Notes under the pieces: generated by a model | Database searches by the model: none | The model's input: the letters and a program-made list of their open reading frames with translations, nothing else | Told to the model about the DNA's origin: nothing | Position numbers and translations under genes: made by a program | Shown: positions 22,477-40,429 of the stretch, piece by piece | Layout of the letters: every line of letters begins with the position of its first letter | Numbering within the stretch: the stretch's first letter is position 1 | NCBI RefSeq assembly: GCF_051622035.1 | Contig: NC_135360.1 | Span: 9,352,001-9,416,000 of the forward strand | Source of the DNA: Arctopsyche grandis | Taxonomy: Eukaryota > Arthropoda > Insecta > Trichoptera > Hydropsychidae | Direction: 5' to 3' | DNA: 64,000 nucleotides

Positions 22477-24330
22477 AGTCTAACATTACTAAGATTAGTT
22501 TTGTCCATATTAAAATATCCCACTTATAATTTATTGAACAAAGATGATAAAAATTGCAAATAAATAGAAGTGTTAAATTTAGGATGTTTAGAATTTAAAT
22601 GTGTGTTCTTGTTATATTACTTGTGATACAAAATTTCTGATATAGGAGTGTACATATTTTTTTAATAAAATAACTTTCATAATATTTTCCATGTGACTGA
22701 ATGAATAATAAGTACTAAATAATATTTACTATGTATTTGCACTGCTCTTTTACATCGATTAAGTGAAACAATATGATAAAATTTTTACTACATTTTGTAA
22801 AATATGTACATATACAATGTGTTCTAAATAAATAAATAAAAAAAAAATGCATTTCATTTGCATTTAAATAAAATGTCAATGTTTCAAAATATTATATTTG
22901 CAACAAGTTCACGTCCACCTTGACCTCTAAGATTATTAAAATAATTTGAAATCATCTATTTAGTTCCATATGATATAATCAATATGAAAATTATTCAACG
23001 ATGTACATACTTGATGACATTTGACACATTTGTTTACCAGTATTGATGTATTCATCTTAAAATCTCCAAAAGCATCTCTCTTGGAGTATGAATTAATATA
23101 TAACCAGGGCGATGAGAGGGGGAGGGGGAGGAAGCCAGCATAAAGTTCCAGGGCCCGGACTACTCGATGGACCGTCGGTCTGACTAAAATTGATATTTTA
23201 TATTGTTCTACATAAAAATACAAGTATTTATTTAATGCTAAATGTTAATTATTTTTCGATCCACGATTCTTTGTGTCCATGTAAAATCGTACCTATTATA
23301 TCATATATATTTTTGTTTGTCATAGGGCCTGAATTAATTTTTCCAGATCCCGAGATTTCTCTCGGCGGCCCTGTGTTTAACAGTTTCTAGCATTTTTTTG
23401 GTCCAGATATATTTACTATTATATGTATATGTAGGTTTATTTTATATATTTTGAATGTTTCTAATTTTTTTTAAATTTTCATATGAAAATAGTAAACCTT
23501 GAAAAAATATAAATATGCATTTATATGAAAGTAATATTTAAAGTGTCTTAAAAAATATGTGATTAAAGGGGATTGACTAAGACGAAGCTTAAAAGAATAT
23601 AATAATAAAATATTTAAAAAAATATGACTTTATACAATAAGGTATTTTAAATTGAAGATGGATAAAAATTTGATGTGATTTTGTTTTTTGCTCAATTCCG
23701 AAACAAATTTATTAACATGATGCGTCATTAAAAGAAAATTTATATCTTTTTCCATTGGCTGAATTTATAACATTATTTATAACTTCAGAGGTTGTCATTT
23801 TATTTACATTTAATCGATTTAATATTTTATTTGAACTTAAATTGTACTATTATAGTCCATCCCCTGTTGGAAAACACTCAAGGGTAGAAGACAGAAGTTA
23901 AAACGCATACGCTGTCCCTTACATCCCACCTTGACCAATAGCATTTCGCACGTGAAATTTTCTATTGTCTGTATGAAATGCTATTGGTTGAGGGGTGGTG
24001 TAAGGGACAGCATGGACGTTTTTCCTGTGTGTTTTTTTGCTATGGCGGAACAATTACAGTAATTAATCTAAAATACAGAATTATTGTAATAACTTAATTT
24101 CAGATTACTCCATAAAAGAAAATGGGGAGAAGTAATGTTGTTTGCAAAACATTAATTATATAAAGAATGTTCAAGGGAAGGTCCTTGAACTAATGCAGAA
24201 TATAATCTCATGGTCGAAAATTTAGCACTATATATTATATGTTCGCGAAATGGAAAAATTAGCGGTTGAAAATGCCCGAATTGATTGTTTAAATAGGCAC
24301 TGGTCGAGCTCTAAAACCGGTAGTTTCATT
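22477..24330. other. Intergenic DNA
   Basis: AT-rich, holding the 3' end of the 21377 gene. Two GC-richer patches (about 23105-23180 and 23325-23380) resemble degraded transposon termini. A strong hairpin lies at 23911-24011 and is listed separately. Confidence 0.4.
23911..24011. repeat. Foldback element with CCAAT-containing arms
   Basis: The arms run from GCTGTCCCTTACATCCCACC (23911) and end GGTGTAAGGGACAGC (24011). They pair over about 37 bp with a few mismatches around a loop of about 27 bp. Each arm holds a CCAAT/ATTGG motif. It is probably a tiny MITE. Confidence 0.75.
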
Positions 24331-24421
24331 TTACATATAAGCTAAAAAAACATAGGGCGGGACTTTAGTCACTTGACGAAATCATCTCGCTCAGCAAGTG
24401 GCTCCGTTGAAGTGTTACAAC

Positions 24422-26118
24422 ATGAAGCTTCTATATACAGTAAGTTTGCATTAAGTAAATATCATCAATTAATCATTGAAAAAGAAGTTTAGTTATTTAT
24501 TTGCATACTTGTTTTGTTTTGTTCATAACAGTGTCTACTGATCGCATCGGCGTCGACAGTTATTGCAAAACCCCAACCTGATGGCTACGATTATCCTAAA
24601 CCACCCCAGAATCAAAATTTCGGCCCTACAAAGATTTCCCTAGTATCCAGCAGCTCAGGATCAGCTATTCAATCGGGAATACACTCTGGATCAGCCTCAA
24701 TTCCTGACTGTAACCCACCCCCAATTCTTGCTCTTCCATCACCAGCTGCACCACCGATATTTTCCTCTAGACCACCTCCTCCCGTCTATTCACCACCGCC
24801 ACCCCCACCACCACCACGAAAGCCATCTCCAGTTTATCAAGCTCCAACTAACTTCATAAGTTCAAAACCAAAACCCGTTTATAATGGTCCATCACCATCT
24901 ATTAATTATGGACCTCCGGCTCCTGTAGTTTCGTCTGGGCAATCTTTTACTAATTTTGCTCCACAACAATCATCTGGTGCATCATATTCCAAACCATCTG
25001 CTAATTATGGACCTCCAGCTCCTGCAGTTTCGTCTGGGCAATCTTTTACCAATTTTGCTCCACAACAATCATCCGGTGCATCATTTTCCAAACCATCTGT
25101 TAATTATGGACCTCCAGCTCCTGCAGTTTCGTCTGGGCAATCTTTTACTAATTTTGCTCCACAACAATCGTCCGGTGCATCATTTTCCAAACCATCTGCT
25201 AATTATGGACCTCCAGCTCCTGCAGTTTCATCTGGACAATCTTTTAATAATTTTGCTTCACAGCAATCATCTGGTGGATCATATTCCAAGCCGTTCACTT
25301 CATATTCGGCACCTACATATTTCACTGGCACATCGCAAACCAAGCCAACATCGGTGAAATCCGTTTCAAACATTGATACCTTCACTGTCACCGTTATCGA
25401 ACTTGGACCTGATGGTAACGTGATCTCCAAAGATTCTTTAGGCGATAACGGAGAATCAATCAATTCCATTTTAGGTGGATCAAGTGGAAATTCAATTGGA
25501 GGTCTTTTCGGAGGAAGTTCAAATGGCAATTTCGGAGGTCCCAGTGCAAATTTTGGATCTAGTGGAGCTTTTGGAGGGGGTGGTAATGGACAATTCGATA
25601 GTTCTGTAGGAAATTTTGGATCTAGTGGAGCTTTTGGCGGTGGTAGTGGGCTCTTCGACAGTTCTGTGGGAAATTTTGGATCTAGTGGATCTCTCGGCGG
25701 CGGTAATGGGCAATTCGACAGTTCTGTGGGAAATTTTGGATCTAGTGGAGCTTTTGGAGTTAATAATGGGCAATTCGATAGTACGTCTGGAGATTTTGGA
25801 TCTAGCGGAACTTTCGGAGTAAATAACGGACAATTTGACAGTTCTGCAGGAAATTTTGGATCTAGCGCAAGTTTAGGAGGTGGAAATACACAATTCGGCA
25901 GCTCTACAGGAAATTTCGACATTTTAAGTGGAAATCTTGGTACGAGCGGCTTTGGTGGTATAAACGAACAATTTAGCGGTTCTAGTGGAAATTTTGACGG
26001 ATTCAATGGACAATTTGGAGGTTCCACCGGAAATTTGGGAGCTTCTAGCGTAAACTCGTTCGATAACTTTAATTCGATACCTTATAAACCAGCTGCTGAA
26101 TATGGTGTACCGTTCTAA
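24422..26118 (+). CDS. Secreted Pro-rich/Gly-rich repetitive protein (cuticle- or silk-like)
   Basis: Exon 1 is 24422..24439 (MKLLYT, donor GTAAGT). Exon 2 is 24532..26118 after CAG and stays open throughout. The 534-residue product has a signal peptide, MKLLYTCLLIASASTVIA. Next comes a Pro-rich part with runs such as PPPPVYSPPPPPPPPRKP. Then come about four repeats of about 31 residues (NYGPPAPAVSSGQSFTNFAP then QQSSGASFSKPS). A unique linker (SVSNIDTFTVTVIELGPDGN) follows, then a Gly-rich region of about 220 residues built on a 20-residue unit (FGSSGAFGGGNGQFDSSVGN). Such composition is typical of insect cuticle, eggshell or silk-associated matrix proteins; there is no recognised chitin-binding domain. 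The first half of exon 2 has no in-frame ATG, so simple ORF calling would miss it. A weak TATA-like CATATAAG lies at 24334. Confidence 0.82.
24898..25260 (+). repeat. Coding tandem repeat, about 93 bp unit
   Basis: Four consecutive units encode NYGPPAPAVSSGQSFTNFAP plus QQSSGASFSKPS. Neighbouring units are almost identical at DNA level, which suggests recent expansion or gene conversion within the exon. Confidence 0.85.
25540..26060 (+). repeat. Coding Gly/Ser/Phe tandem repeat, about 60 bp unit
   Basis: About six clear units contain AATTTTGGATCTAGTGGAGC-type sequence. Further diverged units follow toward the C-terminus. The unit encodes NFGSSG, then AFGGG or SLGGG, then NGQFDSSVG. Confidence 0.85.
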
Positions 26119-26612
26119 AAAATAAAATATTGAACAATCTCGTACTAATATGCAAATCCTCGAGGAAAATAAAATTTGTTTTTATATATAAAAAAAAAAA
26201 GTTTTATTTTCTTTCCCTTTCATATTACATTTATATACATATGTAGGTTTTTGTGCAATTTTTTTTTAACATTATTTAACACATTGAATCAATAATTATT
26301 TATTATTCAGTGAAGACGTCTGCGATATTTTCATAGTCACGGATGTAAATCTGTGAATTGATATAAACGAAAACGAGTTTTAAATCAAACACCTGGCACA
26401 TCGAGTAATTTTTATATTGACACAAGAAGACCTTGAGTGGGAAAAACCAATAGGACATCTTACTATGTTGCTCAAATACAATTAAATGATTACCATCTTG
26501 TAAATACATTTATGGTAATTACGACATAAAGATTAAAAAATTACACTACATCAAAAACAAAAGTAATAATTGCACGAAATTACGAGACCTTGGACCAAAA
26601 ATCGAGTATTGT

Positions 26613-26761
26613 GGCTACGACTACACTACCGATATATACACCCGATATTTACGAATTTTTCCATAACCAGTTCCTAAATAGCAACTACAAGTTGCAATAT
26701 GGGAACTGGATATGGAAAATTCGAAAATATTGGGTGTAGATATCGGTAATGTGACGTAGCC
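26613..26761. repeat. Near-perfect foldback element just upstream of the SETMAR-type gene
   Basis: Arm one (26613-26686) begins GGCTACGACTACACTACCGA. Arm two (26689-26761) ends TCGGTAATGTGACGTAGCC and pairs with it along about 73 bp with few mismatches, leaving almost no loop. It ends 95 bp before the ATG at 26857, so it lies in the promoter or 5' UTR. It looks like a MITE; no target duplication was identified. Confidence 0.8.
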
Positions 26762-26856
26762 GCTGTCAGTTCGTGATGTTTGACAGCTTGCATCCTAACC
26801 TCAAACGCATAGTAACTTTTGTTGCATGTACGTATTGTTACATTTGATCGATCAAG

Positions 26857-27675
26857 ATGGAATTTTGCGATAACTACTGTCATTTAAATCACACTATATA
26901 TTACACCCCAGAGAATATTCCATACGATGATCCAGAGGGGGAACAAATATTTTCCGATTTCATCACACAAATTAAACGTTGTATGTGCAAACGAGACATT
27001 TGTGACAGTAATTGTACGTGCGTTTCTGCCATTGAATCTGTCGAAGAACTTGCAAGGTCACCGTACTCATTCGACACATCCAAATCTGAATTAATTTTAT
27101 CAACCGCATACGCAGACCAAGACCTGCCTATATACGAATGCAACAGCGTATGCAAGTGTGGAACAACATGTAGGAGTAGACTAGTCCAATACGGTCCTAG
27201 AAAATCATTAAAAATTCACGAATACGGGTCTAAAGGTGTCGGACTCTTCACCGAAGCTAGTATACCTCAGGGTGGTTTCGTTTGCGAATATGCCGGTGAA
27301 ATTGTCACCAAGTCGGAGGCGGCAAAGCGCAATCGAGCAAACGAAGAGAGTGACTCGATGAATTATGTAATATGCGTCAACGAGCATTATGGATGTAATA
27401 GAATTCAAACGTTTGTCGATCCGAGTAAGTTCGGAAATATAGGGAGATATTTAAATCACAGCTGTGAGCCTAACTGTGTCATGGTCCCTGTAAGAGTAGA
27501 TAGTCCTGTGCCAAAATTATGTTTATTTGCAGACAAGGATATAGAGGCTGGTGTTGAACTTACTTTTAGCTACGGATCGGATACTAACATTACTGATAAT
27601 CATAATAGGAAAAAGTGTTTGTGCGGTAGTAAAAGTTGTTCAAAATGGCTTCCGAGCTCAGAATATGATTCTTGA
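26857..27675 (+). CDS. SETMAR: SETMAR-type SET-domain histone lysine methyltransferase
   Basis: This is a 272-residue intronless gene. A cysteine-rich pre-SET region (about residues 40-105: CMCKRDICDSNCTC, then CNSVCKCGTTCRSR) binds zinc. The SET domain (about 117-242) shows KGVGLFT (SAM site), CEYAGEIV, RYLNHSCEPN (catalytic core, 197-206) and ELTFSYG. A post-SET zinc cluster ends it (CLCGSKSC, 254-261). The order pre-SET, SET, post-SET and the short length match the SET half of SETMAR and its insect homologues, which methylate histone H3 (K4/K36 activity is reported for the human protein). No mariner transposase is fused, as expected outside anthropoid primates. All key motifs are intact. 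It would act on chromatin in the nucleus. It is convergent with ace-1, whose stop lies 6.6 kb downstream. Confidence 0.9.
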   Translation: MEFCDNYCHLNHTIYYTPENIPYDDPEGEQIFSDFITQIKRCMCKRDICDSNCTCVSAIESVEELARSPYSFDTSKSELILSTAYADQDLPIYECNSVCKCGTTCRSRLVQYGPRKSLKIHEYGSKGVGLFTEASIPQGGFVCEYAGEIVTKSEAAKRNRANEESDSMNYVICVNEHYGCNRIQTFVDPSKFGNIGRYLNHSCEPNCVMVPVRVDSPVPKLCLFADKDIEAGVELTFSYGSDTNITDNHNRKKCLCGSKSCSKWLPSSEYDS

Positions 27676-28800
27676 TGAGTACATGAGAACATTAATGGTT
27701 TTTAAAACCATACTTATTACAATACTAATGCTACATCATATTACTAAATTTTATAAGTTTGCTTTTATATTGGTCAGAATGTATTGACTCATTTATGGAG
27801 AATTCAGAAAGTAGCGGAAATACTTCACTAGGATCATCCAATTTTCTGGAGGTCCCTATATATGTATCATAGCCTAGGCATCAGGGGGACAGCCATGGCT
27901 CTAGCCCGGGGTCCCGGGTCACGAGGAGGCCCATCACCGAGATCAAATGAAACTTAGAAACAATCGAGAAACTTATGAAAATTATGAAAATATATGTTAT
28001 CATTTATCAGGTGATCCTCAATCTTATTACTCCTTAATGTGTATTGTGAAAAATATTGTTGAAATGATTTTAAATTTCAATTTTGAAATTTTTTAAGGGG
28101 GGGTTTAAACATTTTAGCCCAGGGGCCCAACTTGGGATGATATGTATATACAAAAATATACATGGCTGGGTTCCAAACCTACCCCTCCCCCCTCTCCTAT
28201 TACATGTAAAATATTTTCCAATTAAAATAGACATTTTTTTATATTGTATCATGTTTGTATGTATATTGTGCATGAAATATGTTAAAATTCCTATTTGTCA
28301 GAAACGCTAGCAAAAACTTAAGAATAAGCAACTTTGTAAATACTGCATAATCTGTTCAGTGAAGACCACGAAAAAGTAGAAGCTTCCCGAATGGAGACGA
28401 TAGGTGTGCTTAGTGCATTTTCGAAAATGCGTACGTGCACGCATAAATGCTCCCGTTGTATTATTATCGCCTGTGATATTTTGAGTAAACAATAAAAATA
28501 GTATTTGTACACCAAGTTCAAGGCGAGGATGGTGAAATTTCTGCTATAAATAAATACTGGCCAATCCGTGCAAATGTGGAACTTCTCAGAATTGTGATGC
28601 ATTTCAAACAAACGCTTTTCCCCTCAAAAAGTGATTCAACTTTCATGCTGTCGTATTGGATTGGTATAGAAAAAACTATAATAATTCATCAAAATATTAT
28701 TTTTAAAAATTGCTAGAGCCAAAATCAACTTAAATAAGATATTTGTAATATATGTATGTATGTATGTGTAATGTATTAGATCTAAATAAAAACAGTTATT
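27676..28800. other. Intergenic/3' region of the SETMAR-type gene
   Basis: A GC-rich patch at about 27850-27945 (CCCGGGGTCCCGGGTCACGA) and another at 28090-28195 (GCCCAGGGGCCCAACTTGGG) look like ends of a degraded DNA transposon. AATAAA lies near 28785. I see no gene. Confidence 0.4.
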
Positions 28801-31800
28801 TATTATTTACAAGCGTTTATTTAGTTTCTCATCATAATGCAATCATATTGTAGCAATCATCTTACAATGACACTTAACCAAGTAATAACACTCAACAGTA
28901 TGCATTTAACAAAGCAGTATAATAATATAATTACCATTTAATTATATAATAATAATAAATAACACATCAAACAAACGAGTAACATTTGAAAGTAATAATG
29001 TAAATAAATATATTTAATATGTATAATAATATAATATAGATTTAGGCCATTGATATGCAATAACTTAACGTGTGTGTGTGTATATGTTCATGTTTATGTG
29101 TTTGTTCATGTTTGTGTGTAAAATTTTGTGTGTATTTATATTCAATTCGAAAAAGAAATATAAATCGTACCGTTCGGTGGGATGGATTGTATTAATGATA
29201 ATTTTAAGAATTGAACGTTACATACACACGTTTGGTTGTTTTATATTATTATATTCGCAGAAATGAATAAATTTTCTTTTAAATGTCCGATTAAAAGCGA
29301 ATTGTATTTTTTTTCTTTGTAGACAATTCGGTGATTAAAAACTGCTTTTATTACAATAAATGCAAAAATTTTACTATGCTGAAAAGAAATATAGTATTTA
29401 TTGTGCATCAGCCTCTAAATGGCTTTTATTAACAATATTTTTCCTAGCGAGTATATTTATTTATTTTATATATTTTTGTAGTAATTGAGTTGATGTGTTT
29501 GTAATTAGGCCTATCATTGAAAGTAATTACGAATAGAATTAAATTTAAACATTTTTTTTATTAATCTAAATAATGTAAATTTGTAGATGATGCCTTTTCA
29601 TGGTTTTTTTTTTTTCACAAAAAGTTGTAATTGAAGCGTTTTATCAAATGACAAAATATTAAGTTTTTTTTTATTAATAAATATAATGTATAATACATAT
29701 TGAAACAAACACAATGAATTGCGTTCAATAATTATATTTAATATATAAGTTATCGTCGATTTTTTTTAAATTTTTTAATATATGAATGCATATTATTTTC
29801 TCAAATTCAAAATTCCAGAAGAGTGTACTAAATATGTATTAATAAAAAAATTATTAAAATGAAATAATAATAAATTTTCTATCAGTTATTAATTTTGTAA
29901 AAGTATCAAATTTTCATATACATGGAAGTTTACAAGATACAAGTTTTAAATATTGAAGAAATGTTTCACTTTTTATTATTTTTAATGCATTTTAATTCTA
30001 TTCATACTTATGTTTTTATATATTTATCAGAATTATGATTTAATAATATCTGACCGCTTACTAAAACACCATCAGTGAATATTTTAAATCCTTATTATTG
30101 AGCTAAATTTCCAAACTTATCCTACCATTTTTAGTTTTTATTTATTTATTAATGTTTTTTTTTTTTTGAAATCTTGTTATTTTACAATACGGCAACACTT
30201 TTTGTTGTTTTCAATACAAAACAAAAGACAATTTTTAATTCAACACGACAACTTTCAAACATGTTTAAGATATTTTTGTTTTTATTCTTATTGAACATTT
30301 GATAATTTTTTTGTACTAAATTTGGAACAAAATTTACTGTTTTTTTTATGTTATTTGTTTGTACGGGGATCCATCATGGAAAGACATCATAATCGTCAAA
30401 ACTCAACGTTAGTAATGCCCATTATACATAAACTCATACTTTAACAAAACATATATTAAATGAAAGCGAACACAATAAACATTTTCAATCACTTCTTTCG
30501 CTTTTAATATTACAATAATTATTCTAATACATTCAATTAATATTTTTTTAATTTTAATTTTAGGCAATATCTATAACGATGGACTTCAAATATTTAAAAA
30601 ATAGAAAAGTGACTAAGAGGCACTATATAGGTTTATGACAGGTAATCTACATAGCATATTAGAATATTTAAAGTCGTGAAAAATTATTGTTTTTTTTTTT
30701 AATTTTATTTTTTATTTTTCTTTTAGAGACCATGATTGTTACAGGCTAAGTTTAAATAATTCCTTAACAATATTCTCAAGAGATCAGTTAATTAGAATCG
30801 CAAAATATAATTCCTCTAAACGCTAATCAGATTCGCAAATCATTTTCAAACAAGTGAAAGTGTGTATGCAGTGCAATATTTACTGCATTTCCACATCCAA
30901 TATTTCACATTTGGGGTTTTTCCATAAGCAACATCGAAAACAATCGCTTCTTTTCAGCGACAACGTATCAAATCAAAGCCTTCCGTCGTTGTTCAACTGC
31001 GGACAAATCAAACGGGGAGCTGTCGCGTGAAAGCCTTAATTATATCACGTTTGTAACATATATTTTGCAGGTGAGCACACACACACACTTATAACACGAA
31101 TTTGATAAATACATGTAGTGAACGAAAACGAAGTGTCGAATACGATAACTTCTACAATTGACTGATTCAAAACGGTCAGGCTCCTGAACGCGAGAGTAAA
31201 TCACTAAAGCGATTCTACAGAAAAGTATCAATAGTGTACTTTTTTTGAGGCTTTAGCTAGTTAGGTATTCTTTCGGGCGTGGATCAAAAATTGACTTACA
31301 TATCACATTGCCGATTAAACAATCATCAAGTTTTAATATTTCGCCGAGTATCAATACACGGCTACATTGTACTGTTTATACAAATGAAATTGTACACACA
31401 TATAAAATGAAAGCTTCAAATTTTAACCCATTTGCTACTAATATATTTATTACATATATTTCTGTTTTTTTGTTGCTGCTAATGTACATATATTTCTGAC
31501 AGTGTTTCTTCAAAGCGATCCTAAGCAGTGTGTGCTTAATAAATATCCAATTATAAAATCATTAAACACTGAACGAACTGCAATTGAATATAACATAACG
31601 TTTCACTAAAAATCCAATAAAACGTCTAATCTTAAACAATTTGATCCCTTAAACTAAGTAATTCTCTTTTGAATCTGCATGCATGAATATAAAGTTACAT
31701 TTTTCTGTATATATGTACGTATGTATGTATGTGTTCATGAATTAAATTTTAAATTGCAATTATTTACTGAACGAACCTTTTTTTAATTCAATTTTAATTA

Positions 31801-31896
31801 AAGCATGAAACGATGATAATATATATTATATATTATATATATATAATTAATAGATATTTAATTCCTTCTTTCATTATAGATTATCATACATATGCA

Positions 31897-32002
<106 letters not shown>

Positions 32003-32287
32003 ATAAATTGGTTCTATGATCCTTTACATCATTCTTAATGTATATACAATTTGATGAATGCGTATCGCCATTATCAGAGTTGAAATTTACCATCATTAAT
32101 AACGATAGCCTAACCTTTTTTTTTCTTTAATTATAATACTGTAGTTGTTCATATAAACCGACTTATTGAAATTAAACACATACATATTAAACAAACACTG
32201 AGAGAACCCAAAAAAGGTTCACGTTAAAACAATCTCATCTACGCACATATAAATGTAAGTGATCATACATGTACATAACATATATCA

Positions 32288-32291
<4 letters not shown>

Positions 32292-32376
<85 letters not shown>
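32292..32376. repeat. (TA)n microsatellite, about 85 bp
   Basis: A second uninterrupted TA array, 290 bp from the first. Confidence 0.95.
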
Positions 32377-32382
<6 letters not shown>

Positions 32383-34063
32383 TTCTCCTATGTTGTATGT
32401 GCAAATTCTATATTTGTATTCGAAATGAATAGTCCAAGTTTGATCCAAAAAATTTGTGCATTTACCATTTATGCAATTCATCTGAACACCGTAAGCTATT
32501 ATAATAGTCTCGATAACATTATATGTAGATTACGCGCGTAAAACATTCGCAGACATTTTGAAAATTCAACAATTTATTTTTTGTTATTTTTAAATCGCTT
32601 CAATTGTTTTACGCTAGTAATTTAATATGTGTTATATTTGCATAGTAAAAAATACGTAATGCAAAAGCAACAGAGAATGTTTTAGTAATTACTAATTAAT
32701 TATAAGTAGACATTATTAACTATTTTTTTTTTAAATGTTATGTTACTTCCGTCAAATCGTTATTTTCTTATCATTAACAATAAAAGCTTACACCATCGAG
32801 ATGACACAGTATCGTTTCAAATGTTTTACAGTTACAATTTTGTAATGTTGAGCTGTCATTGCCGAAATGCTTTGCGAATGATGAACGATTTAAAAAATGA
32901 AATAAAACCAAAAACGTTGAACCTCTCACCTACAATGGTCATCTCCCTTAGATATACTTTTGAAATGATTAAAAAAACGATTCAAATATATACAGGGCGT
33001 CCCAAATTTGCACATTACATAGCTATAATTAAAATGTGAAATACAGTACATATTGTCAAAAGTTCTCCGAGAACAATACAAATATTATGAATGATGCATC
33101 TTTGAGAACACTTTGCATACTATATAATTATTTTTTAAATAATCATATATCATTTGTATATTTTTACATGATAAAAATGAATAAAAAATTAAATATAATT
33201 GAAATTTTTTCCGTTGACGATTTTATATGGCACACCTTTGACTCGGCCCTGATTCAGGGCATTCAAAAACGCTACAATTCAAAATAAAAAAATTCAATTT
33301 TGCATTTTCATACAATATCGATATAAACTCCCATTTGATCGTTAATAATCAAGCGCAATGTAGATACACATATAAATATATATTTACAAAACTTTATCTA
33401 TAATTTTCATTACATTATGACAATTCAAACGAAAAGAAAAAAGTCTTACATGATTATAGAAAAACATTAAAATTGTTTTTTTTTTTTAGTAACATGATTT
33501 TTTTTTACAATAGTTTTTAATGATTGCCCCCGAAAAAATCTATTCCAATTAACGCTAACAATTTAAGATTATTATATTTTTATTATTCTTCCATTCCGTC
33601 CGTTTTTAAATTTTCTCTATACATTAATTTTAAAATCCGCGCTCTGAACGATGAAGTGAAAATGTGTCGAGACGGAAACAGTACACCGATAGCGAGGAGT
33701 CAACCCTCGGGCGCTTCCCGTCTCGGAGTCGGCATTGACATTCCAACATTGCAACACATTCAGCAATTATCACTAAAATATTCGTGAGACCTAGAAAACA
33801 TTAATTACATACCTACCACGTTGGTTGACAGTAATTATTAAATAAACGATTAATTAAAATTACCTAACACCGATCCTAGGGTGCTTAAAGCTTGTATATT
33901 TAAAACAGTTCTATTAAACATATGCATATATAAATATATACATATGTATATAATTTCATATAATTATGAACTGTGGAATTTCTTCATTTAAATCATTACA
34001 TATATGTATATATGCATTGGTAGGTAAATATAATAAATGAATATTGATAATATTAGCAGCTTT

Positions 34064-34066
34064 ATA

Positions 34067-34122
<56 letters not shown>
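34064..34122. repeat. (TA)n microsatellite, about 59 bp
   Basis: A TA array with a single TATG interruption, about 200 bp from the ace-1 stop. Confidence 0.9.
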
Positions 34123-34127
<5 letters not shown>

Positions 34128-34320
34128 GTATTTATTTATATATCATACATGTGTATGTATGTATGTATGTAATTTAACTATTTTTATTTAGCTCTTTATT
34201 CGAAACGTTTTGATATGATTAAAATAGATGGCGTTCACATCGCCTATGCAACGCCGGGTCTACAATGATATGTTTCACAGGATTCCAAGATCCTCAGGTG
34301 GCTCTCCTCAGGCTCTTTGT

Positions 34321-39984
<5,664 letters not shown>

Positions 39985-40310
39985 TAGTGGTTTTACCCGG
40001 CTTTGCTCGGTATTTGTAACATAAATATTTTTTTTTGTAATGTATTTTATTATCTGTTCTGTTTTGATTTAAGACTGTTGGTTTTCCTTTTAAAATAAAA
40101 TAAAATAAAATAAGCCGCTTAAACATGGCTAATTAAATAGTAAACATTTTATTGAATTTATTTTAATATTCATTTGTTTTTTTTTTATTAAATTGAACGT
40201 CACGGATTCTACGAACCAACGATAGTTAATTTCGTAGAATTCGTGTAATAAATAATTTCTTCTAATATAAATATAATCTCTTTTGAAATTATATATTAGA
40301 AGATAGATAA
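39985..40310 (+). repeat. CCCGG-head repeat family, copy 1
   Basis: It starts ACTAGTGGTTTTACCCGGCT and TTGCTCGGTATTTGTAA, contains TTAAACATGGCTAA, and ends CTTTTGAAATTATATATTAG. The same start and end modules recur at 45127, 47545 and, inverted, at 54830-55285. It carries an internal insertion of about 70 bp with an (AATAA)n tail. I cannot assign it to a transposon class. Confidence 0.7.
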
Positions 40311-40429
40311 TATGCTTTCGTGCTAATAATATGTACTTCAATTAAATTATGAAATTTCAACTCCGACTACCATAATATTATACTATGTAGAGTAGAGTAC
40401 AAGTATTTATCCACTTAACGTTCTATTCG

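Noticed and set aside
24898-25260. CRISPR-like direct repeats
   Set aside because: The periodic repeats stay in one open reading frame and encode a Pro/Ser/Gln-rich unit.
24956-26027. Frames of 133 and 274 residues over the repeat protein gene
   Set aside because: They are out-of-frame or antisense readings of tandem repeats in the 24422-26118 gene.
33524-33787. Possible 87-residue coding exon
   Set aside because: The frame is mostly AT-rich flank, and only the central GC-richer 130 bp looks unusual; no domain or splice structure supports it.
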